A DNA stretch of 64,000 nucleotides from NCBI RefSeq assembly GCF_033473495.1, contig NC_088939.1, forward strand, positions 744,001 through 808,000. Direction: 5' to 3'. A model generated the notes under the pieces. It searched no databases. It was given only the letters and a program-made list of their open reading frames with translations, and was not told where the DNA came from. The DNA is from Cercospora beticola (taxonomy: Eukaryota > Ascomycota > Dothideomycetes > Mycosphaerellales > Mycosphaerellaceae). The number at the start of each line of letters is the position of its first letter. Position 1 is the first letter of the stretch. This document shows positions 10,613-21,166 of the stretch, one piece after another. The position numbers were made by a program, and so were the translations under genes.

Positions 10613-11748
10613 CTACGCCACCGGATCACGCGCATTCCCCTCACACCACATCACAGGCCCATACCTAAAAACATACGAACAAGGGCCCGTCTGCGGATTA
10701 TTCGCACCGCCACCACCGCCTGGCGTAGGAGCCACAGGCGTTCCAGTCGGTGCTCGCGTAACCCTCACAGTCGTAGCAGGTAAAGTCGTCGTCACAGCGT
10801 TTCCTGTTACGGTACTCGTAGGGCCTGTAGCGGTCGCTGTAACAGTTTGGAATGTGGTGGCGATTTGGGTTGCGGTTCCGCCGTTTTGGGTGCTGATTGC
10901 TGTGGTGGGTTGGGTGGAAACTGCGGTTGTGGTTTGGACGAGGGTTGTGGCGAGGGTGGATTGGGAGGTTGTGGTGAAGGTTGAGGTTAGGACTGTTAGG
11001 GAGGTGGAGGTTAGGGTTCGGCCTGGGAGGGTGCGTGGTGTTAGTCTTCTTCTCTGTTTGATTTTGTCTGAAGACGGAGTTTGGACGAACCTGCGATTGT
11101 GCTGACGGCAGTTGTCGTTGCGGTGAAGGCGGTCGTGTAGGTTACATCTTGGGTGCTGACAATGATGGTTGTTGATGGGTAGCTGGAAACTGCGGTTGTT
11201 ACTTGGGTTGTAGCGGTGGTGACTGTGACTGTCGATGTTGGAGCAGTCAGAGTTGCTGCATTTTGTCGCTTCTGGTGCCTTTCGGCACGGCCGGCGATTT
11301 TTATCAGTGTCGTCTGCGATTGTGTGTCAGTTGATTCTTCGTAGCGCTGAGGCATCACATACCGGAGAGGGGCCAACGATGTCGTCGAAAAGTTGCTGGT
11401 TCAGATGTTAGCCTAAGTTTGAATGAAGTTGGCCGGTCGAGGTTGACTGTCTGTTGCATTGGGAGAGGATCCAGAGTTCGTGATACTTACAGCAAGACCT
11501 GCATCTTGAGCAGCTGGAGCCTCCGCGTCGACAGCATTCGCTTGCTCCACCGCGGCGCCCTCAGCACTCCGATCAAGAAGTTCTCCAGCTTCTGCTAGGC
11601 TCCGTCGCTCGTCGGCATTAACATTGTTGAGTTGGGACTGCTCTTGGGACAAGTCCGCGGCGTGGGCGACAGTGACTAGACAGCAAATGGCAGCTGAGAT
11701 GAGGCGTTTGCCGTACATGACTGGAGATGCGGCGACGCGCCGTTGCAC
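10613..11748 (-). CDS. Secreted Thr/Ser-rich protein, unknown function
   Basis: Four exons (11491-11748, 11363-11395, 11091-11313, 10613-11022; introns with GTAAGT, GTATGT and GTTCGT donors) total 924 bp and 307 residues. The Met at 11718 gives a cleaner signal peptide (MYGKRLISAAICCLVTVAHA) than the first Met at 11748. An acidic Ala-rich segment (about 30-85) ends near ERHQKR, a possible Kex2-type processing site. After it comes a Thr/Val-rich tract (TSTVTVTTATTQVTTAV and similar), likely O-glycosylated, then a Gly/Pro linker and a conserved-looking tail PCSYVFRYGPVMWCEGNA with two Cys. No GPI-type hydrophobic end is present, so it is probably released or held in the wall by other means. The acceptor of intron 1 is the least certain junction. 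Confidence 0.65.
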
Positions 11749-12239
11749 AGTGCTAGCTGCGAAGAAGACTTTCGCGGGAGGGGCGGTCTATGGGAGACAA
11801 GGACGCGCCATATCATGATTAGCCGTGGCGGCGTGCGCTACATACCAAAGCTCGTTCGTTGCCATGCGGACGACTCGGGGCGATGCGCGGTTCTCGGCCT
11901 AACCGAAGTACTGGGTGAGGAATGTTATCGATGGGGAAAGAGTGCCATTAGATCTCGCCTGTACTGTCCATACATCTTGCAGGAAGTGCTGATCTGCAAT
12001 TTGAAAATCAGTGATTACATTCCTCATTACCGCGCACTGTGTAGGAATGCAACCCAATATTGGAGAGCATAGACTCTGTCAGGCAGTTGCCCGCCATCTA
12101 TGAGCGTTCGTCGCGCTTCGAGGGCGCTGAAGTCTTCAGATTCGCAGAGATTCACTGACGCGGTCCTGCAGCTGCCAGCCATCGCTGAACTGCCAAAAAA
12201 CATCCTGGTGCCGTAGTCTCGAGACTCGCAGAGATTCGA
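11749..12239. other. Intergenic with a short direct repeat
   Basis: No gene is seen. A 16-bp motif AGATTCGCAGAGATTC at 12138-12153 recurs with one change near 12221-12236, just beyond the stop of the neighbouring gene. Significance unknown. Confidence 0.45.
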
Positions 12240-12754
12240 TTAGCACGAGTCATCATTTCCCCCAGGACAGAAGACACAGTTTTCGATGTTCAAAGACCAA
12301 GCCTGCATCTCCAGACTCACACACTGCTTCTCCTGGGGATCGGTGATATCTACACATAGCACCACGTTAGCACACCCCTCATACTCCTCAAAGTCAACCG
12401 AAAAGAGCACTCACGTCTCGGAAGCTCATCTTCACAACTTGGCCCTCGAAAGAGACGAATTTTGCAGCCTCTGATCAACTGCCATCCCGTCCTTGGAACA
12501 CGCGGATACTCAAAGGCTATACTGTTGAACGGCCACTCGAAGCTGTGACAGTTGCGTCCCCTTAACCCTGCGACCTTGAAGTGATTTTGTTCCATTTGTG
12601 TGGTGCAGTTCCCGTCAGTGTAGCGCACGAGAGCCATTTTCTCGCCTTGCTTGGAGCGTCCATGGGAATCCCAGGGGTCGATGACGGGTTCCCAGGCGCG
12701 AGAAAGGCTCAGTAGGGTGCTGAGAGCAGAGATGATGAGAAGTGGGAAGCGCAT
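12240..12754 (-). CDS. Small secreted cysteine-rich protein (effector-like)
   Basis: Exon 1 (12415-12754) and exon 2 (12240-12349) flank a 65-bp intron with donor GTGAGT, branch GCTAAC and acceptor TGTAG, giving 149 residues. The N-terminus MRFPLLIISALSTLLSLSRA is a typical signal peptide. The mature part is about 130 residues with eight Cys (contexts GNC, RNC, RGC, PSC, KQC, ENC, VFC and a terminal DSC), enough for four disulphides. The last residue is Cys. No domain is recognised. Small size, even Cys count and a signal peptide fit the general profile of fungal apoplastic effectors, though ordinary secreted proteins share it. The ORF without the intron would end in a different, Cys-poor tail, so splicing matters for this call. 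Confidence 0.7.
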
Positions 12755-14405
12755 GCTGGTTTGTCTCTGCTTGTGCGACTTGAGTGGGTTGCGGATAGTC
12801 GCTATAACTGGGACCGTGGTGTGTGATGTATTCGAGGAGCGATATGCTGTGCGTGAAATGATTGTTGCGCTATCTCGTACGAAGAAAATCGTTCATTTTT
12901 CAGGTGGTGCGCCAGGTGGCATCTTCCCTCGCTGCGACTCGAGGATTTATGCTTATTGTACTTACCAAAGAATGCAGCGGACAGCTGCCGCTGGTTCACT
13001 GCGGCATCGTACCATACAAGGCGTTCAAGTCGAACTGCACTCACCTTTCAGCCCTCGAGAAGTGTTCATGGCCACCGAAGGGATCGTGAAGTATGGCCAT
13101 TTCTGATGCACTGCGGCGCTGGCCGGCATCCTGGTCGGACGTGAGGAATATGGAAGAGCGCGGGCTGGCGACGTCGAGCAGACCGAGTAGCAGTATTGCA
13201 GGATCACGATGGCGTTGTCGTGTATACGAGCAACTTGCAGGCCTGTTCCTTCTCTCCCCGCGCGCTGTCGTCTTGCTAGGGACACGGCTATCCGGTTCTT
13301 GCCGCTTTCCTCCCAATATCTTCGTTCCAGCAAACTTGACCCCAGACTTTCTACAATGCACCGATTTACATGTGCCTCCGTCGACAAATACGCCTGTGCA
13401 GCGACCTCACTCAGCGTATAAGGATATTCCCCTTCTGGACAATGGCGGCGGCGGCAAGTGCCTGAAATATCAGCCCACAGCAACAGCTTCATCCGGCAGG
13501 CGAGTCTCGCGATGCGTACAGGAGGTAGTCAACAAACGACCAGTAATAATCTGATCACGCGCAGGAGCTCTGCATCTCGCGCGTGCAGCTGGTGGCAGTG
13601 CGCGCCAAGACGAAAGTCTCCGCCAGCCGAGGCCGTCCGCTGGTATGCGTGTTCGGGGGTTCCAGATTGGGCAAGATACACGCTTCTGTGACTTTGCGGC
13701 CAAGAAGATGGTGTCCTACAGACGACCAGACCGCGTCGCTCGTAGCTGGAGAGGGAGTGCTGAGTCGACAGCTACGACTGGAAAACTCGTTCGACATGGA
13801 GCCCCTAACTGATGCGTTGCGCGTCATGCTCAGCACCCTCGTTTGAGCTCGTACCCGTTGAAACACGCGACTCGTGCAGCGTGGTCGCCACACTCAAGGC
13901 GACATCTTGACCGAATTGGCTCCCGCTCGCTGAGAGACATGGCACAGAGAAGTATTTCATGCTTGTCTTCTGGAAGACCATGTGCCTGCGGCGAGGCTTT
14001 TGGTACAGGAGATTGTACACATCTCGCCTGCACGACCTGTCCAATCACCCGGGAGACAACAAAGTATTTCCAAGAACCATGAAGCCTTGGCCCAGGTCCG
14101 AAAATGTGATGCAGGACCTCAGTCCGCCAAAAACGTACGCTGATTGGCTCGTTTTGTGGCGAGCTCACAACTGGATTTCTCCAGATCAACAGTAGAGTTT
14201 GGTCTCCGCTGCTTGGCTGCATGGCCGACTTTCACCTGCGAGCCGATCTGGGGAAAAGATGGCCATGAACGCTACCGAGGAGCTTGGCGAATGGCAAGTT
14301 CGCTGTACATAATGCTCCTCGTGGTCGTCGTACCAATCTCGTCCCTCACGGCTACAGGAGGTTACTCTGTCCTCTCTTCATCAGTACAGAACAACAGCTG
14401 CCATC
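12755..14405. other. Intergenic, 1.65 kb, nothing recognised
   Basis: Many overlapping open frames of 60-155 codons on both strands, none with a recognisable domain, signal peptide plus body, or coherent splicing. The last few hundred bases are the presumed promoter of the MFS gene. No tRNA or repeat was found by eye. Confidence 0.5.
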
Positions 14406-16228
14406 ATGGACCCCGAGAAACATGACGTGGAGAAGCTCGAGGTGGTCGAGGCCAATAGCGACACCTTGAGCAATGGGGACGAGGAGCGGGAGAACAAGGT
14501 ACGAATTGAGAAGAGCATACGTTTTCACGACACTGACCAGAGGCACGTAGGTCACCTTCGGCTTCTTCATGACGATGTTGGGCATGGCTATGGCATTCAT
14601 CGTGGCAGAAGTCACTCCGCTTTTCTTCGTTACCTGCTTCACCGTCATTGCGTTCGATCTTGGAGCCATCGAGAAAGTCATCTGGGTCTTGGTCGCGCCT
14701 TACATTGCCACCGGAGCCGTTGCACCATTCGTTGGTTCTCTCTCCGATCTCATGGGCCGCAAAGGTCTCATCCAGTTCTCTCTGGTTCTGGTCATTGTGG
14801 CCTTCATCTTGCAGGGTGCCGCACCCAACTTCGCCTGCTTCCTCGTTGGCGGAACATTGGCAGGCGCTGCTATCGGTATCCAGCTTCTCTCTGTTATTGC
14901 CGCAGCTTCTGAGCTGGTCTCTGTTTCCAAGCGTGGTGCCACAATTGGATACATCGTGATGGGCTTTATCCCATTCGCGCCTGCCTCGCTCTATGGCCAG
15001 CTCATCGCAGAGCACGACTGGAGATACATCTTCGCACTTCTCGCTGCCTGGTCATTCATCTCATTCGTGGTTCTCCAAATCTGGTATCACCCTCCACCAC
15101 GACCAGCTGCACTTGGCGCAACCAAGAAGGAGCTTCTCATGCGCATCGACTATGGCGGAAGCGCGTTGTCGATCCTTGCTGTCGTTCTCTTCCTCATCGG
15201 TATCAACTGGGGAGGAGCGGACTATCCTTGGAGATCGGCCCAAGTCATTGGCATGCTTGTCGCCGGTATCGTCACCTTCATCCTTTTCATCCTGTACGAA
15301 ATCTACGTGACGAAATATCCAATGTTCCCCGGACGACTTATTCAGAGCAAGAGACACTTTATCTCCGTCTCCGTGCTTTGCTTCACATCTGGATTCAATT
15401 ACATTCCGTAAGTAACAATGTCCTGCCACTCTCGGTTTACTGGCACACGAGCTTACATTTTGCAGATTGACTGTCTTCTGGACTATCATGACCTACACCG
15501 TATACGGCGCATCCTTCAAAGAAGCTGGTATCTGGCTCCTTCCGCTTGGTTTCTGTATCGCTGGAGGTGCCATCGTCTCCGCAATTGCGATCACAGTCTT
15601 CAAGAAGCAGATTGTATGGGTTCTGCTCGTCTTCTGCGTCATGCAGGTGGTCGGCATTGCGTGCATGGCACTCTACGATCCAAACAATATCAACACTGTC
15701 TGGGGCCCAATGATCATCGGACTCATTGGTGTCGGCGCTGTTCTTCTGCCATCACAGGTCGTCTTCTCCGTCATCTCCCCCGACGACCTCATCGGAACTT
15801 CTGTCGCGCTCTCACTCGTGATCCGCATGATCGGGCAAGTCATCGGAAAGTCCATGTTTTACAACCTTTTCCGACAACAAGTTACGAAGAAGGCTCCAGC
15901 CATTATCGGTATTCCTGCTGTCCTCGCTGGGTTCATTGTCCCACCAGGCGAGCCTAACGCTGGCTTGCCCGATGTTGCACGAATTACAAAGCTGGTTACT
16001 ACCATGACGGCTGGTCCGCTCGACCACTATCTGTCTCTGTTCCCGCAAATCGACACTCCAGAGGAATTAGCTTCGATTGTCGCCGCCGGCCAGGAACTGT
16101 ACTCGAAGTGCTTCCAGCTGTTGTTCTACGTCAGCATTCCATTCGGAACTCTGGCTATTGTCAGCTGCTTTGGTCTCTGGGGAATTGAGAAGTATATGAC
16201 CAAGCGTGTGGCGGTTCACTTGCACTAG
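14406..16228 (+). CDS. MFS transporter, TRI12-like efflux family
   Basis: Three exons (14406-14498, 14551-15407, 15466-16228; introns 52 and 58 bp) give 570 residues. A hydrophilic, charged N-terminus (about 1-31) leads into VTFGFFMTML and then about fourteen hydrophobic segments. The MFS loop 2-3 signature is GSLSDLMGRKGL. The motif GYIVMGFIPFAPASLYGQLIAEHDWRYIFAL is the kind seen in the fungal trichothecene-efflux (TRI12) group of the drug:H+ antiporter superfamily, and LIGINWGGADYPW marks the middle of the protein. Expected location is the plasma membrane, exporting a small organic compound by proton exchange. The substrate cannot be read from sequence, and no biosynthetic core enzyme is adjacent, so a toxin-export role should not be assumed. 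The protein ends EKYMTKRVAVHLH. Confidence 0.85.
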
Positions 16229-16615
16229 AGATTTGCAAGGTGCATATAGCATGATTTGAACGAGAAATGACAGCGCCCTTACGAGGGCTATGAACTTCAC
16301 CTGTTTCGTAAGAGTGCCCTTAGCCGGATGTCCCAAACTTTGCAAAGCCTGTCGAATGCGCAGGGAGTGATGTAGACAACTTGCTTGAGCCAAAGCTCAA
16401 TTTGTTTCTGTGGGTTGACACAAAGGAGCTAAGACGTCCAGTGGAAGTGGGCAAGCATATCGGCGACTCGATCAGTACTTGGAATTTCGACTACCGCAGC
16501 CCACTACATGGGATACCCAAAATCTGGTAACTGAGCGAAGGCCAAAAGATCCCTAAATTAATCAGAAATCTAGCTTTCGAATGGCAAAGTCTCATATCAA
16601 TACCAGATAAACAAA
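16229..16615. other. Convergent 3' intergenic region
   Basis: 387 bp between two converging genes; AT-richer near 16540-16620, as expected for 3' UTRs and polyadenylation regions. No gene seen. Confidence 0.4.
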
Positions 16616-17438
16616 TCATAAACTACCAGATAACTGTTCTCTTATAACCTTATGACTCCCCTGTTTCTGCCGCGCCAGTTGTACAATACACGTCTCACCA
16701 TAAGGATTCTTCGCACCATTAAGCATCGCCGCGGCTTTTTTCGCTTCACGAGCATTTGCCAAATCGACGAAACAATAATGGCCTGTTGGAAAGCCGGGTC
16801 CTTGTCGATTCGGAGGTGGAGAAATGAGTTTGCTGACGGCTTGTAAGTTGAAATCTTTGAATAGCGTTTTCATTTCGAGTTCGAGGGTGTAGTATTGGGG
16901 AATTCGAGGGAGGCGGCCGACGAAGAGTCTGCGGCCTTCTTCGGCGGGGGTGGTCCAGTGGGTGTGAGCGTCGTCGCGGTGCCAGCGGTCGAAGACGTAG
17001 GGAGGTTGTTCGGCTTGATTTGGTGTTGGGGATGGGTTGGGTTGGGTTCTCCAGTTGTTTTGAGATCTCCAGTTTTGGTTATCTTTTCTGTCACTGGAAG
17101 AGAGGTTGTTGTTTTGTGGCGAGGCTGTCCTTCGTTTGGTGTTGAGATTGATTTTGATTGGTCTTCCTCGTACATTCTCGCCTTGGAGTGTATCTAGCAC
17201 ATGCTGAGCTGTTTCTCGATCGTAGAAGTCTACGAAGCAGTAACTTGGATTTCGTCCGGTGAAGGGATCGACTGAGATGTCGATGTTTTTGCTAGAAATC
17301 AGTCAGATCTATGCAGGCAACGATGTAGTGAGATCTTACTTACACTGTAATATTATGCTGCTGGAACAGTGTTTCGATGTCCTTTTTTTGAGCAACGTAG
17401 GGCAAATTGCCTACGTACAGCCTGGGTGTTTCTTCCAT
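16616..17438 (-). CDS. RNA-binding protein with two RRM domains
   Basis: Exon 1 (17344-17438) and exon 2 (16616-17291) around a 52-bp intron (GTAAGT...TTCTAG) give 256 residues. RRM1 begins almost at the start: RNP2 LYVGNL near residue 7 and RNP1 NPSYCFVDF near 47. A Gln/Asn/Pro-rich linker (about 80-140) leads to RRM2 with RNP2 LFVGRL and RNP1 GHYCFVDL. Both RNP1 motifs have the aromatic FVDF/FVDL core. Two-RRM proteins of this size act in mRNA processing, export or stability. I do not recognise a specific orthologue, so no symbol is given. The intron splits RRM1 between its first strand-helix unit and RNP1. Confidence 0.8.
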
Positions 17439-18124
17439 GCTGTGTTCCTCTGTGCCAACTCGTCAATTCGGACGCCACTGTGGTCGTAGTGTCAATGTTA
17501 TAGCAAACTCACTGCCCACAAGATGGCAGCAGCGCTCGAATGGAGCTCTTTGTCTTTCTTGGAGATTTGGTAATCTGTTTGCGTATAGTACAGGGATAGC
17601 CCACGTGATGGGCATGCGCTCTTGGCGCGACCAGAAGCTTCCTTTTGGGAAGCATGAATGGTTTGCAATACCTTTGTCGTGTGGCGGAAAATGGATGACT
17701 CCCGAAATGAGGTCCACCAGTCATTGGTCCATTCATGACATCCTTGGCCAGCGCCTGGCCAAGTGCTGAATATATGTAGTGTACAATGAAGAAACTTTTA
17801 TACACTGCACAAGCTCATGAGGTGAGTGGTCCTGAATGCCGCGGCCATGCGCGTCCAAATCCCTGTGCAAACGCCGCTGCTATGCCTTCAACTGTATCTT
17901 TTCATTCACATCTGCCACCTCGCGCCTTGACGTTCATACCATCCACGTCCCATCACATCATCGTCTCTTCCGTCCCATTGCAATCGCCCTGGCTGAGAGC
18001 AGCTGCTTCCTAAGCTCTTGCTGCTGTATCACTGAGAACAACGAGTGATTCAGAGATGAATTCTTCCCAGGCGACTTCATCTCCCTCGTGGGCGCATACA
18101 ATAGTCGCGAGCGAACGTCTTGGC
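17439..18124. other. Intergenic, about 690 bp, nothing recognised
   Basis: Lies between the RRM gene start and the TOM20 stop. Short open frames on both strands show no family resemblance. Part must be the promoter of the RRM gene. Confidence 0.45.
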
Positions 18125-18717
18125 CTATTCGACGTTCGCCGACTCTCCAGCGTCCGAGCTCGCACCAGTAACAGATATGCTTGGGTCGACGGCGATCATC
18201 TCGGCGAGGATATCAAGGATTGGCTGTTCACAAACACGTTAGCTACCGTTGATTCCATCACCCCGGTCATCTATTGGAAATTTACCTTTGGCACTGTCTT
18301 GTCGTAAATGCTAATCAACTCTCTCGGCTGTGGGTAGACCTTCAATGCCTTGTAAAAGCACAGCGCAGCCTCTACGGGATCGCTTCCATCCTGGCACATT
18401 CCCTCACCCCGTGCGACCTCCTGCATGAAGTATGCCTCTGTCTCCTCGGGATCGCGAGGGAAGCCCTCCTCGTTTGCTTCATCGACAACAGCCCGGATCT
18501 TCAGTTTTTGCTCCTCCTCAGCGGCCTTGGAGGATTCGTTCACTTCTTTGGCGACTTTCTTGTGCTGGCGTTTGAGATATTTTCTGAATTCGGGGTCGCT
18601 GCGGCGTCGGTAGTCGAAGTAGAATGCATAGCCAATGCCGCTGACGGCAAGGAGGGATGCGATGCCAGCGACTATGGTGGTTGCTGAGGGACCAGATGAG
18701 GGTGTTGTAGATGCCAT
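18125..18717 (-). CDS. TOM20: Mitochondrial import receptor subunit Tom20
   Basis: Exon 1 (18286-18717) and exon 2 (18125-18223) around a 62-bp intron (GTAAAT...GAACAG) give 176 residues. Tom20 sits in the outer mitochondrial membrane and binds the amphipathic presequences of imported proteins. An N-terminal anchor (TTIVAGIASLLAVSGIGYAF, about 14-33) is followed by basic RRRSDPEFRKYLKRQHKK, a charged coiled region and the TPR-like receptor fold (EAYFMQEVARGEG, AALCFYKALKVYPQP, then after splicing KPILDILAEMIAVDP). The tail is short and acidic. Without the splice the protein would stop just after TVPK. It is divergent from EXO84 with a short shared promoter. Confidence 0.92.
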
Positions 18718-18988
18718 TCTTCTTTCTCGATTGCCTGTTATGTACTGTGTATCTCGGCGATCCTAGGCGTGATGATTCTGGGTGTTGTGTCGACTGGTAC
18801 AGAGCGAAGTTGATGTTGAAGAACTTTTGGGGCGCGTCGAACTAGTCCAGTGATGCAAAGCTGGGAAGCTGTCGCGGTTCTTGGCTTCGCCGTCGTCACT
18901 GCACGGAGGATCGGCGGTCCGCCCGGGCGAGAGCTCACCCAGACCGGAGCTCCCATTGTCGATACAACAGTCCAGAGCCGTCGCCGTG

Positions 18989-21166
18989 ATGAGTGAGAGC
19001 AAGGGCATCTCGCTGCGTCGTAAGAAGACGACGGCAGCGCGCCCCATCATCTCCGGGCCCATTCAGCAAACGCCGCGCGATCCCTCCACCGACAGGAACA
19101 ACTCCACCTACAGCAGCGTCGCCGACGCGAAGTCCACCAGGAGCGATGCTACCTCGCGCGAACGACTCCGACTGGGCGGTGACCAGACGAGCGACCTCGT
19201 GAAGCGGCGCTATAGCACGCGTTTCACCGCTGGCATCCCGCAAGATGGCCCAGCTCCGCCCATGCCGGCCATGCCGAGCATGCCCTCGCAATACCGCAGC
19301 GATGCCGCGAGCCAAAGGAGCAGGTCGCGTCCTGGGCCTGGCGGAAGAGGACCTTCTGCACCGGCGAGTGGGAGGACATCACCGGACAAGGGCGGAGAGC
19401 GCGGACCTTCGAAGCTGAAGATTGATATGCGCGCATTGAAGGACCCAAACCTGCAGGCTGAGAAGTACGTGCAGGCTATACTGGCCGATGCCACCGAGCA
19501 GGATATCGAGGCCTATCAGCGAGACTTGCAGGGCGTCAAGGCACATACAGATGCAGATCTCCAGCACAATGTCTTTCAGAATCGCACCCAATTCATCAAG
19601 ATCTCCAAGGAGGCCGATAAGCTGAAGACGGAGATGAGAACTCTACGGACTTTGATGAGCGATCTGACAGGCGCATTGGGACATGCTGCCAGCGCTGGCG
19701 GCGCCGACTTCAACACCGCAGCAAGTACGCTCAGCTTGGCGGACAGGAAGCGCGCCAATAGGAGTAGCGTTGCCAATCTGGAAGCCATGTGGAGTACGCA
19801 TCTACAGACATTGTGGAAGAGGGTGGAGGGCAGTCAGAAATATTTGCCTGCCTTGCCTGGGCGACATATTATCATGGAGAGCCAGCGATGGGTAGAGCTC
19901 AATGCTGCGACCTGGAAGCCGCGAAGGCGTGTAGCGCTGGTTCTGCTCAACGATCATTTGCTGGTCGCAAGCGAGAAGAAGCGTCCTGCAGAGGCGGCAC
20001 CACAGAAGAATAATCGCCAAAGCATGTATGGCGGGCCGCAAGGCTCATCTCAGACCACGCTCGTGGCAGATCGCTGCTGGCCGCTGCACGATGTGAGCCT
20101 CGCAGACATCTCAACCCGCGCCTCTACTACGATTGGACACTCCAACAGCAAGGAGAATAAGGCCATAGCCAACGCCATCAATGTGAGGGCAGGCAACGAG
20201 AGTTTCACATATGCGATAGCCGATAGTGGCGACAAACTGGGCCTTATTGTGGCTTTCCGCAAGGCGCAGGAAGACCAAAGAAAACTGCTCGCCCAAGAGC
20301 ACAGCAAGCGCGAGAAAGAGCTGGACCAGCTTGCATATCTTTCCGCTCGAGATCCACGCTCGCTCAAGAAAGCTGCTGCAGCGGGTCAAGACTCAAGTGA
20401 CGCGAATTCTTTCAGCAGTCTGTCTCGCAGCAACTCTGTACTGGTCGATGTCGATGGTCGCCCTCAATCGATTCGCTGGGTCGAGTCACAAGTCGACGGG
20501 CTTGATATCGACATTGCTCTCCAGCACTTCGAAGATGCCGTCTCCCGAGTCGAAAAGTTGCGCAAAATGGCGCGAGGAATCAAAGGCAATCAGACGGCTC
20601 AGGATATCATCCAGGCGAAAGTCAACGAACGCGCGTCTAAGCTTGCCAATGTTGTGGCGAGACAGCTTGGCTACGAAAGTGGTGGTCAAGAGGCGACACA
20701 GCGGTCTGTATCCTGGTTGCTTCGTCTCGGCTTCGAAGAACTCGCTCGCACGACGTACCTCGGCGCACGAACAGATACCATTCGCATTCGCACTCGCTCC
20801 TTGCCCTTCACTGGTGCGCTTGAACCGTACGTCAAAGCGTTGTCCTTCACGACGTTCACACTATTGCTGCATACCTTTCGAACATTCAACGTCAGCTTTT
20901 CTAGTACGAGCGGTAGCGCAGTGGTTAAGTGGGCGAAGGAAAGAGTTGACGAATTCAATGCTACTCTGGCAAGACAGATGAGTAGTATTGAGAAGGATGG
21001 CGAGTTGTGGAATGCTTGTGTGAGCATCGTGAGAGAGAATGCCCAAGCGTTGAGAGAGGTCGGTGTAGACTTTCACGGAATTGTGGCGAGAGGACTCGAA
21101 GAAGGTGGCGTGAAGGAAAGGCATGCCAATGGTGCTCCTGGCGTTGGGCTTGGCGTGACTACTTGA
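18989..21166 (+). CDS. EXO84: Exocyst complex component Exo84
   Basis: Single exon, 725 residues from the preferred start MSESKGISLRRKK, an N-terminus I associate with fungal Exo84; an in-frame Met 36 codons upstream (18881) is possible. Exo84 is one of eight exocyst subunits tethering secretory vesicles at the plasma membrane. After a disordered basic Ser/Pro region comes the conserved helical core DPNLQAEKYVQAILADATEQ, AYQRDLQGVK and NRTQFIKISKEADKLKTEM (about 150-220). A PH-like domain follows (SQRWVELNAATWKPRRRVAL, LLNDHLLVAS; about 285-430), then an AFRKAQEDQRKLLAQEHSKRE coiled coil and the C-terminal helical bundle (DGLDIDIALQHFEDAVSRVEKL). The family and length fit well. The gap to the divergent TOM20 start is 271 bp. 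Confidence 0.9.
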   Translation: MSESKGISLRRKKTTAARPIISGPIQQTPRDPSTDRNNSTYSSVADAKSTRSDATSRERLRLGGDQTSDLVKRRYSTRFTAGIPQDGPAPPMPAMPSMPSQYRSDAASQRSRSRPGPGGRGPSAPASGRTSPDKGGERGPSKLKIDMRALKDPNLQAEKYVQAILADATEQDIEAYQRDLQGVKAHTDADLQHNVFQNRTQFIKISKEADKLKTEMRTLRTLMSDLTGALGHAASAGGADFNTAASTLSLADRKRANRSSVANLEAMWSTHLQTLWKRVEGSQKYLPALPGRHIIMESQRWVELNAATWKPRRRVALVLLNDHLLVASEKKRPAEAAPQKNNRQSMYGGPQGSSQTTLVADRCWPLHDVSLADISTRASTTIGHSNSKENKAIANAINVRAGNESFTYAIADSGDKLGLIVAFRKAQEDQRKLLAQEHSKREKELDQLAYLSARDPRSLKKAAAAGQDSSDANSFSSLSRSNSVLVDVDGRPQSIRWVESQVDGLDIDIALQHFEDAVSRVEKLRKMARGIKGNQTAQDIIQAKVNERASKLANVVARQLGYESGGQEATQRSVSWLLRLGFEELARTTYLGARTDTIRIRTRSLPFTGALEPYVKALSFTTFTLLLHTFRTFNVSFSSTSGSAVVKWAKERVDEFNATLARQMSSIEKDGELWNACVSIVRENAQALREVGVDFHGIVARGLEEGGVKERHANGAPGVGLGVTT

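Noticed and set aside
12888..14222. Several 100-150 codon frames on both strands
   Set aside because: They overlap one another in all frames and none shows a family motif; typical of GC-balanced fungal intergenic DNA.
14404..15015. Long minus-strand frames within the MFS gene
   Set aside because: Antisense shadows of the transporter, rich in His/Asp/Glu codons mirrored from hydrophobic codons.
14406..16228. Transporter as part of a toxin biosynthesis cluster
   Set aside because: No polyketide, peptide or terpene synthase is in the window; TRI12 likeness alone says nothing about the substrate.
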